NCBI GenBank assembly: GCA_009691855.1 | Contig: SIAI01000008.1 | Span: 1-64,000 of the forward strand | Length of the DNA stretch: 64,000 nucleotides | DNA from: Planctomycetota bacterium | GTDB taxonomy: Bacteria; Planctomycetota; UBA1135; GCA-002686595 | Reading direction: 5' to 3' | Shown: in pieces, positions 46,494 to 55,584 of the stretch | How the letters are laid out: each line of letters begins with the position of its first letter | Numbering within the stretch: the first letter of the stretch is position 1 | Notes under the pieces: model-generated | Seen by the model: the letters and a program-made list of their open reading frames with translations, nothing else | Told to the model about the DNA's origin: nothing | The model's database searches: none | Position numbers and translations under genes: made by a program

Positions 46494-47681
46494 TCACCAG
46501 GCGGCGAACAGCACGCTGGTGAAGGCGGTGATCGGCGCCGCCTCGCGGTAGTCCTCGAGGCTGCGCGTGAGGACGCTGCTCGCCTTGGCGAGGTTGTCGT
46601 AGAGGGTGTCGTCCGTGAGCGCCTTGCCGAGCGAGCCCTTGCCGGCGCGCACGTCGGCGACGAGCCCGCGGACGTCGCTCATCGTGGCCGAAAAGTCGGC
46701 GATGAGCGTCTGTACTTGCTCCTTGGTCGCCTTGTCGCTGAGCAGCATCGGCAGCGTGCCCTCGCCTTGATTGAGCTTCTCGCCGAAGGCCACGAACTGG
46801 TCGATGCCATGCGTCAGGCTTTCCTTGAGCGCGGGATCGTGGATCAGCGCGCCAAGGACGCCGTCCTGGCCGTTCAGGTCGGCGCTGAGCCTTTGCAGGT
46901 TGTCGAGCGTGTCGCTGAACTTCTGCTTGGCGACGGGATCGTAGAGCAGGGCTCCCACCAGACCCTGGCCGTTCTTCAGCTGCGCCGAAGCCTCGCTGGC
47001 GTTGGCCATGAAGGTCCGCGCGTCGGCGAGCATGGTGCGCACGTCGGCCACGATCTGCTCGTCCTTGACCAGCTTGCCGAGCAGACCCCTGCCGTTGCGC
47101 AGGTCATCGGTGATCACCGTCAGGTTGGCCAAGGAGCTCTTGATCGACTCGCGGTTCTCGGAGACGAGCTTGGAGAGCTCGGCACCGAAGTCGCCGAAGG
47201 AGGCGATCGGGTTCTTCTGCACCTTGCCCAGGTAGCCGCCCCCGTCCTCGAGCGGCGGCAGCACCGGGCCGCCGAAAGTGCCCGGGTCGATCATCACGTT
47301 GCGTCCACCGAGCAAGGACGTCTCCTGGATGCTGATCACCGCGTCCTGCAGCAGCTCGACCTCGCGCTCCAGGCTCAGCACGGTGCGGATGCGCTTGGAA
47401 CGCTTGGCAGAGGTGTTGGGCGTGACCTCCTTGACGCGTCCGATCTTCGCGCCGAGCAGCTGCACCTGATCGCCCTCGCGCAGGTTGTTGGCTTCCTCGA
47501 AGTACACCGTCATCAGGATCGGCTCGGAGAACAGGTGGCTGTCGGTCAGGAACAGCGTGTAGTACGCGAGGATCGAGAGCGCGACGATGAAGAAGGCCCC
47601 CAGCAGGAGCTGGCGCTGGTGCCCAGGCTGCACGGGAGAGTGGGGAGGCTTGACCACTTCGTCTTCGTCGGACTTGTTCAT
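46494..47681 (-). CDS. MCE-domain lipid transport protein, MlaD type
   Basis: 395 residues from ATG 47681. One membrane helix (about 24-45, LLLGAFFIVALSILAYYTLF) precedes an MCE domain (about 50-135) with VYFEEANNLREGDQVQLLGA and ISIQETSLLGGRNVMI. A long helical C-terminal region contains repeated short units (NGRGLLGKLVKD, NGQGLVGALLYD, GQDGVLGALIHD, AGKGSLGKALTD). MCE proteins form hexameric rings that shuttle phospholipids across the envelope. It follows the ATPase and permease genes in a typical Mla order. The repeated GxGxLG units look like turns between helices of a needle- or barrel-like extension. Confidence 0.9.
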   Translation of the reverse strand: MNKSDEDEVVKPPHSPVQPGHQRQLLLGAFFIVALSILAYYTLFLTDSHLFSEPILMTVYFEEANNLREGDQVQLLGAKIGRVKEVTPNTSAKRSKRIRTVLSLEREVELLQDAVISIQETSLLGGRNVMIDPGTFGGPVLPPLEDGGGYLGKVQKNPIASFGDFGAELSKLVSENRESIKSSLANLTVITDDLRNGRGLLGKLVKDEQIVADVRTMLADARTFMANASEASAQLKNGQGLVGALLYDPVAKQKFSDTLDNLQRLSADLNGQDGVLGALIHDPALKESLTHGIDQFVAFGEKLNQGEGTLPMLLSDKATKEQVQTLIADFSATMSDVRGLVADVRAGKGSLGKALTDDTLYDNLAKASSVLTRSLEDYREAAPITAFTSVLFAAW

Positions 47682-47716
47682 GGTTGGATGCTCTTCTGCT
47701 CGGTCCCAGCGGTCGT

Positions 47717-48481
47717 TCAGTCGTAGGGCTTGGCCAGGAAGCGCTGCACGCGCTCGTTCGGGTCCTTCAGGAACTCTTCGGGCGTGCCCTCGGCGAACAC
47801 GCGTCCCTGATCGATCAGCACCACGCGGTCGGCGGCGAACAGCACGCACGACACCAGGTGCGTGACCACGATCGAGGTGATCTTCAGGCGCTCGGCGAGG
47901 TCGCGGATCAGGTGGTTGACCGACATCGAGATCTCGGGATCGAGGCCGGTGTTGGGCTCGTCGTAAAAGACGATGTCGGGCTCGGTCACCAGCGCGCGCG
48001 CCAGGCCCACGCGCTTGCGCATGCCGCCCGAGAGCTCGGGCGGGCGCAGGTGGTAGCTGTTGACCATCTGCACCAGCGCCAGGCTGTGCTCGACCTTCGC
48101 GCGGATCTCGTCGTCGGGGAGGGCGGTGTTCTCGCGCAGCGGCAGGGCCACGTTCTCGCCCACGCTGAGCCAGTTGATCAGCGCGCCATCCTGGAAGAGA
48201 TAGCCCATGCGCTTGCGCAGCGCGATCAGGTCCACGGGCTCGATCGTGCGCATGTCGTGGCCCTCGACCAGCACGCGCCCGCTGTCGGGGTGCAACAGGC
48301 CCACGGCGTGGCGCAGCGTGACCGACTTGCCAATCCCAGAGGGCCCCATGATGGCCAGCGTCTCGCCACGGCGCACGGAGAGGTCGAGGTCCTGCAACAC
48401 GACCTTGGGACCGAAGCGCTTGCAGACCTTTTCGTAGCGGATCACGACCTCGCCGTGCGCGCTCGTCGCCGCCGCGCTCAT
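47717..48481 (-). CDS. ABC transporter ATPase, MlaF type
   Basis: 254 residues. Walker A GPSGIGKS, Q-loop YLFQDGALINWLSVGENV, ABC signature LSGGMRKRVGLARAL, Walker B DIVFYDEPNTGLDP, and the switch His in VVTHL. The QDGAL and SGGM(R/K)KR forms are those of the MlaF/Ttg2A branch that powers MCE lipid transporters. It lies 43 nt after the permease gene and 35 nt before the MCE gene. Confidence 0.94.
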   Translation of the reverse strand: MSAAATSAHGEVVIRYEKVCKRFGPKVVLQDLDLSVRRGETLAIMGPSGIGKSVTLRHAVGLLHPDSGRVLVEGHDMRTIEPVDLIALRKRMGYLFQDGALINWLSVGENVALPLRENTALPDDEIRAKVEHSLALVQMVNSYHLRPPELSGGMRKRVGLARALVTEPDIVFYDEPNTGLDPEISMSVNHLIRDLAERLKITSIVVTHLVSCVLFAADRVVLIDQGRVFAEGTPEEFLKDPNERVQRFLAKPYD

Positions 48482-48524
48482 GCGCGCCCGCCCTTCAGCG
48501 CCGCTCGCTCACGTCTGCTCTTCA

Positions 48525-49310
48525 TCACAGCTGATAGAAGAACCAGGTCATGAAGTAGTTCAGCACGATCACCAGGATAATCGAGTCGCGCACGGCCGAG
48601 CGCGTGGCGTTGCCTACGCCCAGCGCGCCGCCCTCGGCGCGGATCCCGGCCGAGCAGGAGATGATCGCGATGACGATGCCGAACACGAACGACTTGAACA
48701 GCCCGGAGTAGACGTCCTTGGGCAGGCCGAAGAAGGCCGAGGGGTCCTGCAGCGACTCGATCGCGGTGTCGTAGTAGAGCTGCATGCCCACGCCCAGCTG
48801 CGAGCGCGCAACGAAGCCGCCGCCGACGATGCCCACCGTGTCGCACAGGATCGTCAGCGTCGGACACAGGATCGCCAGCGCCACCACGCGCGGCATGACC
48901 AGGAAGCTGATGCGGTCGATCGACAGCACCTCCAGCGCCGCCAGCTCCTCGCTGACCGCCATCGTGCCCAGCTCGGCCGCCACCGCGCTGCCCACCGCCG
49001 CGGCCAGGATCGTGGCCGTGATGAACGGGCCCATCTCGCGCGCCATGGACAGTGCCACCAGGGTCCCGATCTGGTCCTGCTGGCCGATGCGCGCGAGCTC
49101 GAGCCCGGTCTGCAGCGAAACCACCATGCCGATCGAGAAGCCCACCAAGAGCACCACGTGCACGACCTTGATGCCGCCCACGTACAGCTGCTCGTTGATC
49201 AGCACGCGCCGCTTCCAGATCGCCAGCAGGCGCGGGAGCACCTGCAGCAGCAGCTCGACGCGGTAGCCTGCGGCGTCGAAGGGCTGGCGGATGCGCTCGG
49301 GGAGGATCAT
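48525..49310 (-). CDS. MlaE-family lipid ABC transporter permease
   Basis: 261 residues from ATG 49310 (MILPERIRQPF). About five membrane helices are visible, with the family block EMGPFITATILAAAVGSAVA followed by ELGTMAVSEELAALEVLSID, then VMPRVVALAILCPTL, and RSAVRDSIILVIVLNYFMTW at the C-terminus. It is the membrane core onto which MlaF dimers and the MCE hexamer dock. The start overlaps the upstream lipoprotein stop by one base (TGATG), which ties that lipoprotein to the transporter. Confidence 0.94.
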   Translation of the reverse strand: MILPERIRQPFDAAGYRVELLLQVLPRLLAIWKRRVLINEQLYVGGIKVVHVVLLVGFSIGMVVSLQTGLELARIGQQDQIGTLVALSMAREMGPFITATILAAAVGSAVAAELGTMAVSEELAALEVLSIDRISFLVMPRVVALAILCPTLTILCDTVGIVGGGFVARSQLGVGMQLYYDTAIESLQDPSAFFGLPKDVYSGLFKSFVFGIVIAIISCSAGIRAEGGALGVGNATRSAVRDSIILVIVLNYFMTWFFYQL

Positions 49311-50794
49311 CAGAAGTAGGTGCGGCTCTCGGCCGCCGTGCCGGGCTCTGCCGGGCGCGGCCAGCCGGGGCCCGGGAAGGCGGGACGAAGCATGGCGAAT
49401 CCCTGGCCCTCGGTCACGCGCCAGCGCAGGAGCCCGAAGAGGAGCGAGGTCTCGTGCACCGGCTGGCCTTCGAGCTCGTAGCGTCGGTCGGCCCACAGTC
49501 CGCTGAGCGAGCGTCGGTCCTCGCCACGGCCCTGCTCGTGGCGATACAGGCCCAGCACGGCGCGCTCGCGGCGGTAGGCGGGCTCCTGTTCCCACTCCCA
49601 GATGCGGAAGAAGCTGGTCACATGCCGCGGCCAGATGTCGTTGCGGAAGAAGGGATCGAGCTCCAGCAGTGCGCCGTTGCTCCACTCGCCCTGCCGCTCG
49701 TAGCGGAAGAGCGGCCAGAGCTTGCGCCAGGCCGAGGTCTCGCCGGTGGCCTTGTTGCGCGCGTCCCAGGTCTGCCAGAAGGGGATGACCGTGACCGCGT
49801 CACGCTCTTGCAGCGGATCGTCCTCGTGGCGCAGGTTCACGAACGGCCACAGGTAGTTTGTGCTCTCGAGCTCGGGCGCCTCCAGGTGCGAGTAGACGGG
49901 CCAGAAGCGCGTGCGCTTGGTCTCGTCGGGGCCGTGCTGCAGGCGCACCAGGAAGAACGGGCAGTCGAGGGCCCAGAAGCCGCTGCGCGTGTCGCGCGCG
50001 TAGCCGAAAAACGGCCAGAGGAACGTCCAGGCCTCGTACGTGCCGCGCTGCTTCTTGCCGAAGAAGGGGAAGAACCACCAGGCCTTCTCCGGCTCCTCGG
50101 TGCCACCGGCGAGGTTGTTGTCCTGCCAGTGGAAGAAGGGCCACAGCGCGTAGCTGCGGTCGTAGCGCCCTTCCCATCGCGAGTGCCCGTACAGGGGGAA
50201 GAAGTGCCAGCTCGTCTCGCCGCCGCCGGTGGTCCAGCCGAAAAACGGCCAGAGGAGGTGGCGCGACTCGTGCCCGGCGCGCTCGTTGTGGACGTACAGG
50301 GGCCACAGCACGAAGCTCGCCTCGTCGAAGGTCAGGAGGTCCTCGAAGCGCCCGTAGAACGGGAACCAACCGCCGTGGTGCTCGTCGCCGTTCTTCTGCA
50401 GGATGACGCCCGGCAGCGTGAGTAGCACGCTGCGGTCGGTGCCGTTGGCGGCGGTCCGGTTCCAGCTCAGGTATAGCGGCACGATGTAGGAGTTCTGGTC
50501 GTCGCCCATGGCGCGCGTGCGCCCCAGCAGAAACGGGTGCTCGGCCACATAGTCGCCGTTGCGCTCGCGCTCGATGCCCCACAGCGGGGCCAGCGTCTGC
50601 CACTCGAGGAATTGCCCCTCGTCACGCCGGTGCTGGCGGTACAAACCGCCCGCGATCTCGACCAGGGTCCCGCCGTCGGCGGTGGCGATGCGCGTGTACA
50701 CCGGCGCCAGATGCACGTCGCTGTCCAGCGCCGCGCACGAGGCGAGTGCGAGCGCGCCGAGCGCGGCCAGGACGGACGAGAGTCCCTGCAGCAT
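49310..50794 (-). CDS. Lipoprotein with repeated WPFF/PFYG motifs, first gene of the Mla-type operon
   Basis: 494 residues. The lipobox LASC (Cys 20) predicts lipid anchoring. The mature protein carries many Trp-Pro-Phe-Phe-type turns: WFPFYG, LWPLYV, LLWPFFGW, HFFPLYG, ALWPFFHW, WFFPFFGK, LWPFFGY, RFWPVY, YLWPFV, KLWPLFRY. Spacing is about 20-30 residues, as in a propeller or beta-barrel-like repeat with alternating strands. I do not recognise a named family. Since it overlaps the MlaE start by one base, I infer an envelope partner of the lipid transporter, perhaps the outer-membrane end. The start has a hydrophobic signal directly after it. Confidence 0.75.
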   Translation of the reverse strand: MLQGLSSVLAALGALALASCAALDSDVHLAPVYTRIATADGGTLVEIAGGLYRQHRRDEGQFLEWQTLAPLWGIERERNGDYVAEHPFLLGRTRAMGDDQNSYIVPLYLSWNRTAANGTDRSVLLTLPGVILQKNGDEHHGGWFPFYGRFEDLLTFDEASFVLWPLYVHNERAGHESRHLLWPFFGWTTGGGETSWHFFPLYGHSRWEGRYDRSYALWPFFHWQDNNLAGGTEEPEKAWWFFPFFGKKQRGTYEAWTFLWPFFGYARDTRSGFWALDCPFFLVRLQHGPDETKRTRFWPVYSHLEAPELESTNYLWPFVNLRHEDDPLQERDAVTVIPFWQTWDARNKATGETSAWRKLWPLFRYERQGEWSNGALLELDPFFRNDIWPRHVTSFFRIWEWEQEPAYRRERAVLGLYRHEQGRGEDRRSLSGLWADRRYELEGQPVHETSLLFGLLRWRVTEGQGFAMLRPAFPGPGWPRPAEPGTAAESRTYF

Positions 50795-50879
50795 CGTTCA
50801 CGGTGTAGAGAAGGCGCGCGCTGGACTCAAGCGCGTGCCTTGTTCGTCGCGGCGCACGTTGCTACGGTCCGTCCCACTC

Positions 50880-51863
50880 GTGACCGTCGTCCTCTCCGGC
50901 ATCCAGTCCTCGGGGCGGCTCCACCTAGGGAACTACTTCGGGGCGATCCGTCAGCACGTCGCCCTGCAGCAGGAGCCCGGCGAGCACCTCTATTTCATCG
51001 CCGATTACCACGCGCTCACCTCGAGCCGGGATCCGGCGGAGCTGCGCGACAACGCGCGCGAGGTGGCCCTGACCTACCTCGCCCTGGGCCTCGATCCCGC
51101 GCGCGCCACGCTCTTCCGCCAGAGCGACGTTCCCGAGGTGTGCGAGCTCGCCTGGCTGCTCGCGTGCGTGACCTCCATGGGCCTGCTCGAGCGCGCCCAC
51201 TCCTACAAGGACAAGGTCGCCAAGGGCCTGAAGCCCAACGTAGGCCTGTTCACCTACCCCGTGCTGATGGCCGCCGACATCCTGGCCTACGGCTCGACCG
51301 TGGTGCCCGTCGGCAAGGACCAGCAGCAGCACGTCGAGATGACCCAGGACATCGCCCAGTCCTTCAACCACCTCTACGGGCCCTGCTTGACCGTCCCGCA
51401 GCCGCGCATCCCCAGCGAAGAGCACCTGGCCAAGGTGCCGGGCGTGGACGGCGAGAAGATGAGCAAGAGCTACGGCAACTCGATCTGGATCTTCGAGGAA
51501 GGGAAGCTCCTCAAGAACGCCGTCAACCGCATCACCACCGACAGCCGTCCGCCGGAGGAGCCCAAGGATCCGTCGAGCGTGCTGCTGCTGCGCTTTCTGG
51601 AGCTGTTCCTGCCCGCCGACGAGTTTGCGCAGTGGTGCGAGCGCGTGCGCGCCGGCGGCGCGGGCGCGCCGGGCTACGGACATCTCAAGCTGCGCCTGAT
51701 CGAGGCCATCGAGGCCACCTTCGGACCCGCGCGCGCGCGCCGCAAACACCTGCTGGAGAACCCGGCCGAGGTCGAGCGCGTGCTGGCCGAGGGCGGCACG
51801 CATGCGCGCGCGCAGGCGCGCGCCACCGTCGATCGCTGCTACCGCGCCTGTGGGCTGCGCTGA
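50880..51863 (+). CDS. trpS: Tryptophanyl-tRNA synthetase
   Basis: 327 residues from GTG 50880. Class I synthetase: the HIGH-type motif is GRLHLGNYFGA, KMSKS is in GEKMSKSYGN, and the Trp/ATP-site strip VPVGKDQQQHVEMTQDIA is standard. It joins tryptophan to tRNA-Trp. In-frame codons upstream to 50559 are antisense to the lipoprotein gene and are not family-like. No T-box is visible. A TACGGT hexamer lies 11 nt before the start. It heads a run of four plus-strand genes ending in dtd. Confidence 0.96.
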   Translation: MTVVLSGIQSSGRLHLGNYFGAIRQHVALQQEPGEHLYFIADYHALTSSRDPAELRDNAREVALTYLALGLDPARATLFRQSDVPEVCELAWLLACVTSMGLLERAHSYKDKVAKGLKPNVGLFTYPVLMAADILAYGSTVVPVGKDQQQHVEMTQDIAQSFNHLYGPCLTVPQPRIPSEEHLAKVPGVDGEKMSKSYGNSIWIFEEGKLLKNAVNRITTDSRPPEEPKDPSSVLLLRFLELFLPADEFAQWCERVRAGGAGAPGYGHLKLRLIEAIEATFGPARARRKHLLENPAEVERVLAEGGTHARAQARATVDRCYRACGLR

Positions 51864-51884
51864 CTGCGACAGCCCACCCCTTCC

Positions 51885-52379
51885 ATGAAGCACTCCCGAA
51901 TCCTCGTCGCCGCCTTCGCCGTGCTGTTCTGCGCTTGCCGCACGCAGGAGAAGAAGGACGCCAGCTCGGGCTCTGGCCCAGCCCTGAACCTGGAGCCGGC
52001 CCAGCCGCCGCGCGAGTGGACGCGGGCCTTCCAGAAGGCAGCCGTGCTAGTGGCCGACGAGATCTTCATCGAGGGGCCGTCGGACCTGATCGACCACGTC
52101 GTGCTGGTCGCCGACCCCGATACGAACGAGTACACCACCAAGACCGTGACGCAGGGCCTGCTGCAGGAGCTCGTGGCCAAACCCAACTCGCACGTCGAAC
52201 TGGGCGCGCAGCTGGATGCCTGGAAGCTGGCCGCTTTCCGGCGCATCACCGTGCTGCAGCGCCCAGGCGAGGTGTGCGTGACCGTGCGCGCCAGCGGCGA
52301 GGCGTACTTCGCGCCCGCCGACGGCAGCGGCGAGAAGCGCGAGAACCAGCTCGTCTTCCAGGGCCTGCACGGAAAGTGA
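51885..52379 (+). CDS. Small lipoprotein of unknown function
   Basis: 164 residues. MKHSRILVAAFAVLFCAC is a lipoprotein signal; Cys 16 or Cys 18 could be lipidated. A charged Lys/Asp and Ser/Gly linker follows, then a compact alpha/beta region of about 120 residues ending LVFQGLHGK. No family recognised. It lies 21 nt after trpS and 1 nt before the next lipoprotein gene, so the two lipoproteins are probably co-expressed. Confidence 0.7.
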   Translation: MKHSRILVAAFAVLFCACRTQEKKDASSGSGPALNLEPAQPPREWTRAFQKAAVLVADEIFIEGPSDLIDHVVLVADPDTNEYTTKTVTQGLLQELVAKPNSHVELGAQLDAWKLAAFRRITVLQRPGEVCVTVRASGEAYFAPADGSGEKRENQLVFQGLHGK

Positions 52380-52380
52380 C

Positions 52381-53517
52381 GTGGGACGAGCGCGTTCAGT
52401 CGGCGAGCGACAGGCAGCGCTCGGGGTGCGCGCGGTGTCCTGGCTCGCGCTCGTCGCCCTGTTCGCGGCCTGTGGCTCGACGCGCGCCTACGTGCCCGAT
52501 CCCGGTCCTTACGACCGCATTCCCGCCGACTGGCGCGAGCCGCTGAGCTCCGCGCGCCTGGCCTACGAGCGCGGCGACGCGCACGTGGCCTACGGCCTCG
52601 TGGCGCCGCTGGCGCTCGAGTCTCCGCGCCTCGTCCCGGTGCGCATGTTCCTGCAGGAACTCCAGCTCGAGCTCTTGACGCGCGAGGGCCGGCTGGGCGA
52701 CCTCGGCGCCACCTCGCCCGCGGAGGCGCGCGCGGCCCTGGCCCGGGAGTACGAGCACGCGGCCGAGACGCGCCCGTCGGCCGAGGGCTACGTGCTGGCC
52801 GCGCGCCTGGCCGCGGACGGCGAGGGCGCGCTGGCGCTGCTCGACGAGGGGGACGAGGTCGATCCGCGCTGCGTGTGGGTGCACTACGCGCGCGCCTGGT
52901 GCCGCTACGGCCTGCGCCGATTCAAGGAGGCGCGCGAGGCCCTGCGCGTGGCCCTGCGCCTGGACGGTGGCCACCTGCCGTCGATCCGCCTGCAGGCGAC
53001 GCTGCTGGCGGGGGCGGGCGAGTACGAAGGGGCCGCCGGGGCGCTGGAGGTGTGGCTCAAGCGCACGGCCGACGATCCGCTGTACGCCGCGGCCGAGCGC
53101 GCCGACGCGCTGCTCGATCTGGCGGCCCTGGAGGTACTGCGCAATCGGCCGAAGCAGGCCCTCGAACGGCTCGACGAGCTCGACCCGCGCGCGGTCCGCG
53201 ATCCGGTGCGCAGCGAGGAGGTGCGCGCGGCCGCGTACCAGGCGCGCGGCGAGCTTGCCCGCGCGCTGGCGGCCGTCTCGCGCGCGGCTGAGCAACGCCC
53301 CGACGCGCTCCTGCCGCTGGTACAGCGCGCGCTGCTGCTGCAGGCCGCGGGTGACGTCGAGGGCGAACGCAGGACCTGGCTGCGGCTGCTGGAGCTGACC
53401 GAGGCCGCGTCCGCAACGGGCCCGAGCGCGGATCCGGACGCGCTCGACTTCGACGCGGCCCTGTTTCGCCTGCAGGCCCACACGCGGCTCGATCGTCTGG
53501 CCCGCGTCGCGCCGTGA
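52381..53517 (+). CDS. TPR-like lipoprotein
   Basis: 378 residues from GTG 52381. The signal region is longer than usual (basic residues 1-17, hydrophobic 19-30) and ends in the lipobox FAAC. The remainder consists of TPR-like helix pairs (RRFKEAREALRVALRLDGGH; GEYEGAAGALEVWLKRTADD). A later GTG in the hydrophobic part (codon 16 or 19) is also possible and would give a shorter leader. Its stop overlaps the dtd start (GTGA). Confidence 0.72.
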   Translation: MGRARSVGERQAALGVRAVSWLALVALFAACGSTRAYVPDPGPYDRIPADWREPLSSARLAYERGDAHVAYGLVAPLALESPRLVPVRMFLQELQLELLTREGRLGDLGATSPAEARAALAREYEHAAETRPSAEGYVLAARLAADGEGALALLDEGDEVDPRCVWVHYARAWCRYGLRRFKEAREALRVALRLDGGHLPSIRLQATLLAGAGEYEGAAGALEVWLKRTADDPLYAAAERADALLDLAALEVLRNRPKQALERLDELDPRAVRDPVRSEEVRAAAYQARGELARALAAVSRAAEQRPDALLPLVQRALLLQAAGDVEGERRTWLRLLELTEAASATGPSADPDALDFDAALFRLQAHTRLDRLARVAP

Positions 53518-53975
53518 AGGGCGTGCTGCAGCGCGTGTCGCGCGCCGAGGTGCGCGTCGAGGGCCAGGTCGTCGGGCGCATCGAGCGCGGACTGGTGGTG
53601 CTGCTCGGCGTGCTGCGCGGCGACGACGAGGCCACCGCGCGGCGCTTCGCGCTCAAGCTCGCGCACTGGCGCTGCTTCGCCGACGCCGAGGGACGCATGA
53701 ATCGATCCTTGCTCGAGAGCGGCGGCGCAGCGCTGGTCGTGAGCCAGGTCACGCTGGCCGCCGACGGCAAGAAGGGCCGGCGGCCGTCGCTCGACCTAGC
53801 CGCCGAGCCCGAGCTCGCGCGCGCGCTGTACGAAACGTTCGTCGCGGCCCTGGGCGAGCTCGGCGTGCCCTGCGCCACGGGGATCTTCCGCGCGCACATG
53901 GAGGTCGAGCTGGTGAACGACGGCCCGGTGACCTTCGCGCTGGAGGAGCCTCCGCCGCGCCCGACGGCGCCCTGA
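53514..53975 (+). CDS. dtd: D-aminoacyl-tRNA deacylase
   Basis: 153 residues from GTG 53514. It removes D-amino acids (and Gly from tRNA-Ala) from charged tRNA. Signatures: MKGVLQRVSRAEVRV at the N-terminus, SQVTLAADGKKGRRPS (usual SQFTL), and the Gly-cis-Pro element NDGPVTF that gives chiral selection. Residue count is normal. It is coupled to the lipoprotein gene by a 4-nt overlap. Confidence 0.95.
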   Translation: MKGVLQRVSRAEVRVEGQVVGRIERGLVVLLGVLRGDDEATARRFALKLAHWRCFADAEGRMNRSLLESGGAALVVSQVTLAADGKKGRRPSLDLAAEPELARALYETFVAALGELGVPCATGIFRAHMEVELVNDGPVTFALEEPPPRPTAP

Positions 53976-54062
53976 GGCGCCCAAGGGCGCGCCCCTCGGG
54001 CCAGATTGCGTTGCCCCGCTGGGGGCTCGCGTCCAGCCGTCGGACCGGACGCAAGTTCTTGC

Positions 54063-54089
54063 TTGACATGGGATTGGTGCCGCTAAGAT
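54063..54089 (+). promoter_or_regulatory. Promoter of the HU gene
   Basis: TTGACA (54063-54068) and TAAGAT (54084-54089), spacer 15 nt. Both hexamers are close to the sigma-70 consensus, rare in this G+C-rich window, and suit a highly expressed nucleoid protein. The leader to the ATG is about 110 nt. Confidence 0.6.
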
Positions 54090-54206
54090 GGGCCTCACGA
54101 GCGACGTCCGGTGGCACGCCAGGGCCCCGGGGAAGCGCTCCCCCCCTGCCGCGCCCCCAGGCGCGTGCGCCCACCGCCATTCGAGGTCCCAAGCGAGGAT
54201 CCGCGC

Positions 54207-54617
54207 ATGTCGAGCGACGGCATCCATACCACCACGAAGAAGGAGCTGGTCAGTCGGATCGCCGACCAGACCGGCCAGACCAAGGTCGTGGTCAAGCAGA
54301 TCCTGCAGGCCTTCCTGGACGAGATCGTGGTCGAGCTGGCCCAGGGCAATCGCCTGGAGTTCCGCGAGTTCGGCGTGTTCGAGGTCAAGGAACGCCGCGC
54401 GCGCCGGGCCCAGAACCCGCGCACCCTGGAGAAGGTCGACGTACCGGCCAAGCGCATCGTCAAGTTCAAGGTCGGCCGCGAGATGCGCGCCAAGGTGTGC
54501 GACGAGCCCGCGCCGAAGAAGCGCGTCGAGGCCAAGAGCAGCACCAAGGAAGTGCGCCCCGAACCGCCGCCGGCGTCGAAGCAGCCGCAGCGGCCGACGA
54601 ACAACTCGCCGTTCTGA
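54207..54617 (+). CDS. HU/IHF-family DNA-binding protein with C-terminal tail
   Basis: 136 residues from ATG 54207 (GCGAGGA ribosome binding site 8 nt upstream). The HU fold covers residues 9-97: TTTKKELVSRIADQTGQTKV, then VVKQILQAFLDEIVVELAQG, LEFREFGVFEVKERRARRAQ and NPRT for the DNA-intercalating arm. A 40-residue Lys/Pro-rich tail follows (PAPKKRVEAKSS; PPPASKQPQRPTNN), absent from E. coli HU; such tails add DNA binding in several phyla. It has its own promoter and terminator. Confidence 0.93.
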   Translation: MSSDGIHTTTKKELVSRIADQTGQTKVVVKQILQAFLDEIVVELAQGNRLEFREFGVFEVKERRARRAQNPRTLEKVDVPAKRIVKFKVGREMRAKVCDEPAPKKRVEAKSSTKEVRPEPPPASKQPQRPTNNSPF

Positions 54618-54641
54618 GCGCGCGGAGCGCGCGCTCAGAAC
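54611..54641 (+). terminator. Hairpin overlapping the HU stop codon
   Basis: Thirteen-bp perfect stem GTTCTGAGCGCGC/GCGCGCTCAGAAC with loop GGAGC; the TGA of the HU gene is inside the left arm. Followed by GCTTCTGG, no long T-run. Confidence 0.6.
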
Positions 54642-54697
54642 GCTTCTGGGCCCCGTCACGACCCGTGTGAAGCCGGATAGGACTGAAAGAGGATTCC

Positions 54698-55580
54698 ATG
54701 CTCGCTGCCGGCTTACTCGCTCTCCTCTTGGTCGTGCCGCAGGAGGGCGCGACATACGCCTCGCGTTCCGGGGAGAAGCGGCTGGAGGTCGAGGACTTCG
54801 ACGACGGAACGTTCGTCCTGAGGCTGTTCGCTCCAGGTGGTGCGCAATGGACTCAGGAGGTCCGCCACTCGGTGGACAAGGCCTACGTCTGCGAGTCCGG
54901 CGCCGTGGTCGCGTATGGCGCCACGCACGTCGAGGGGAGCGGCCAAGGACCAGGGCTTCGTACTGACGATCCTCGGCCCGGAGGAGCTGACGCGAACGCG
55001 GATGCTCGAGATCCATCCCTTCGTCGGGACGATCACTCACTCCGGTTCGTATCCGAGCGTGTGCGAGATGTACGTCTGGGAGGCGCTCGGCCTGTGCGCC
55101 TTCTGGGTCCATGACCTGGCCAAGTCCGACCAGCTGTGGACCTACCGGATATCCGACGGCGCTCGCTGTGGCGTCGTCGAGCCCGAGCGGCTGGTCGCAG
55201 AAGCGCACGGCGGAGAGCCGAGATTCCATCGCTTGACGCATGTTGTGGCCGAGGAAGGCAACGGGCTCCTCCTGTGCACCTTCTGGGTGAGGGGCCCGGT
55301 CCAGGGAGAGCCAGGCCCGGGCAACTACGTCGGTCCCGACCTCAACGGGATGGTGGCTCTGTTGAGCGCGAAGGGCGAGCTGCTCTGGTCGCATGCGCTT
55401 GCCGCCGAGCGCTTCTGCGGCGAGATCCGCGACCTCCAAGCCGTCACGAACGATCTGCGCTTCAAGCTGGAAGTGAATTGGCTCGAGAGCGCCCGCTTCG
55501 GGCGGAAGAATGCGGTCCACGTCGAGGACCTGGAGCTGCACTTCCGCCGCGACGCCGCCGGCGGCTGGCGCAAGGAGTAG
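54698..55580 (+). pseudogene. Exported protein gene with one frameshift
   Basis: Starts at ATG 54698 with AGAGGA upstream and a signal peptide (MLAAGLLALLLVVPQEGATYA). The first frame is sensible up to GAVVAYGATHVEG, then turns to Arg/Asp-rich noise and stops at 55114. The continuation, AAKDQGFVLTILGPEELTRT through to WRKE and the stop at 55580, is in the next frame. Removing one G from the GGGG run at 54934-54937 joins the two into a single protein of about 293 residues. So it is either a recent inactivation or a base-calling error in a homopolymer. The domain is beta-rich with repeated aromatic strands and is unnamed to me. Confidence 0.65.
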
Positions 55581-55584
55581 CGCG

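Noticed and set aside
50795-50879. T-box or Trp-leader control of trpS
   Set aside because: The region is 85 nt, with no T-box sequence, specifier loop or terminator.
53976-54062. Terminator hairpin after dtd
   Set aside because: Only a poor stem (GAGGCGC with mismatched partner) is possible; not strong enough to list.
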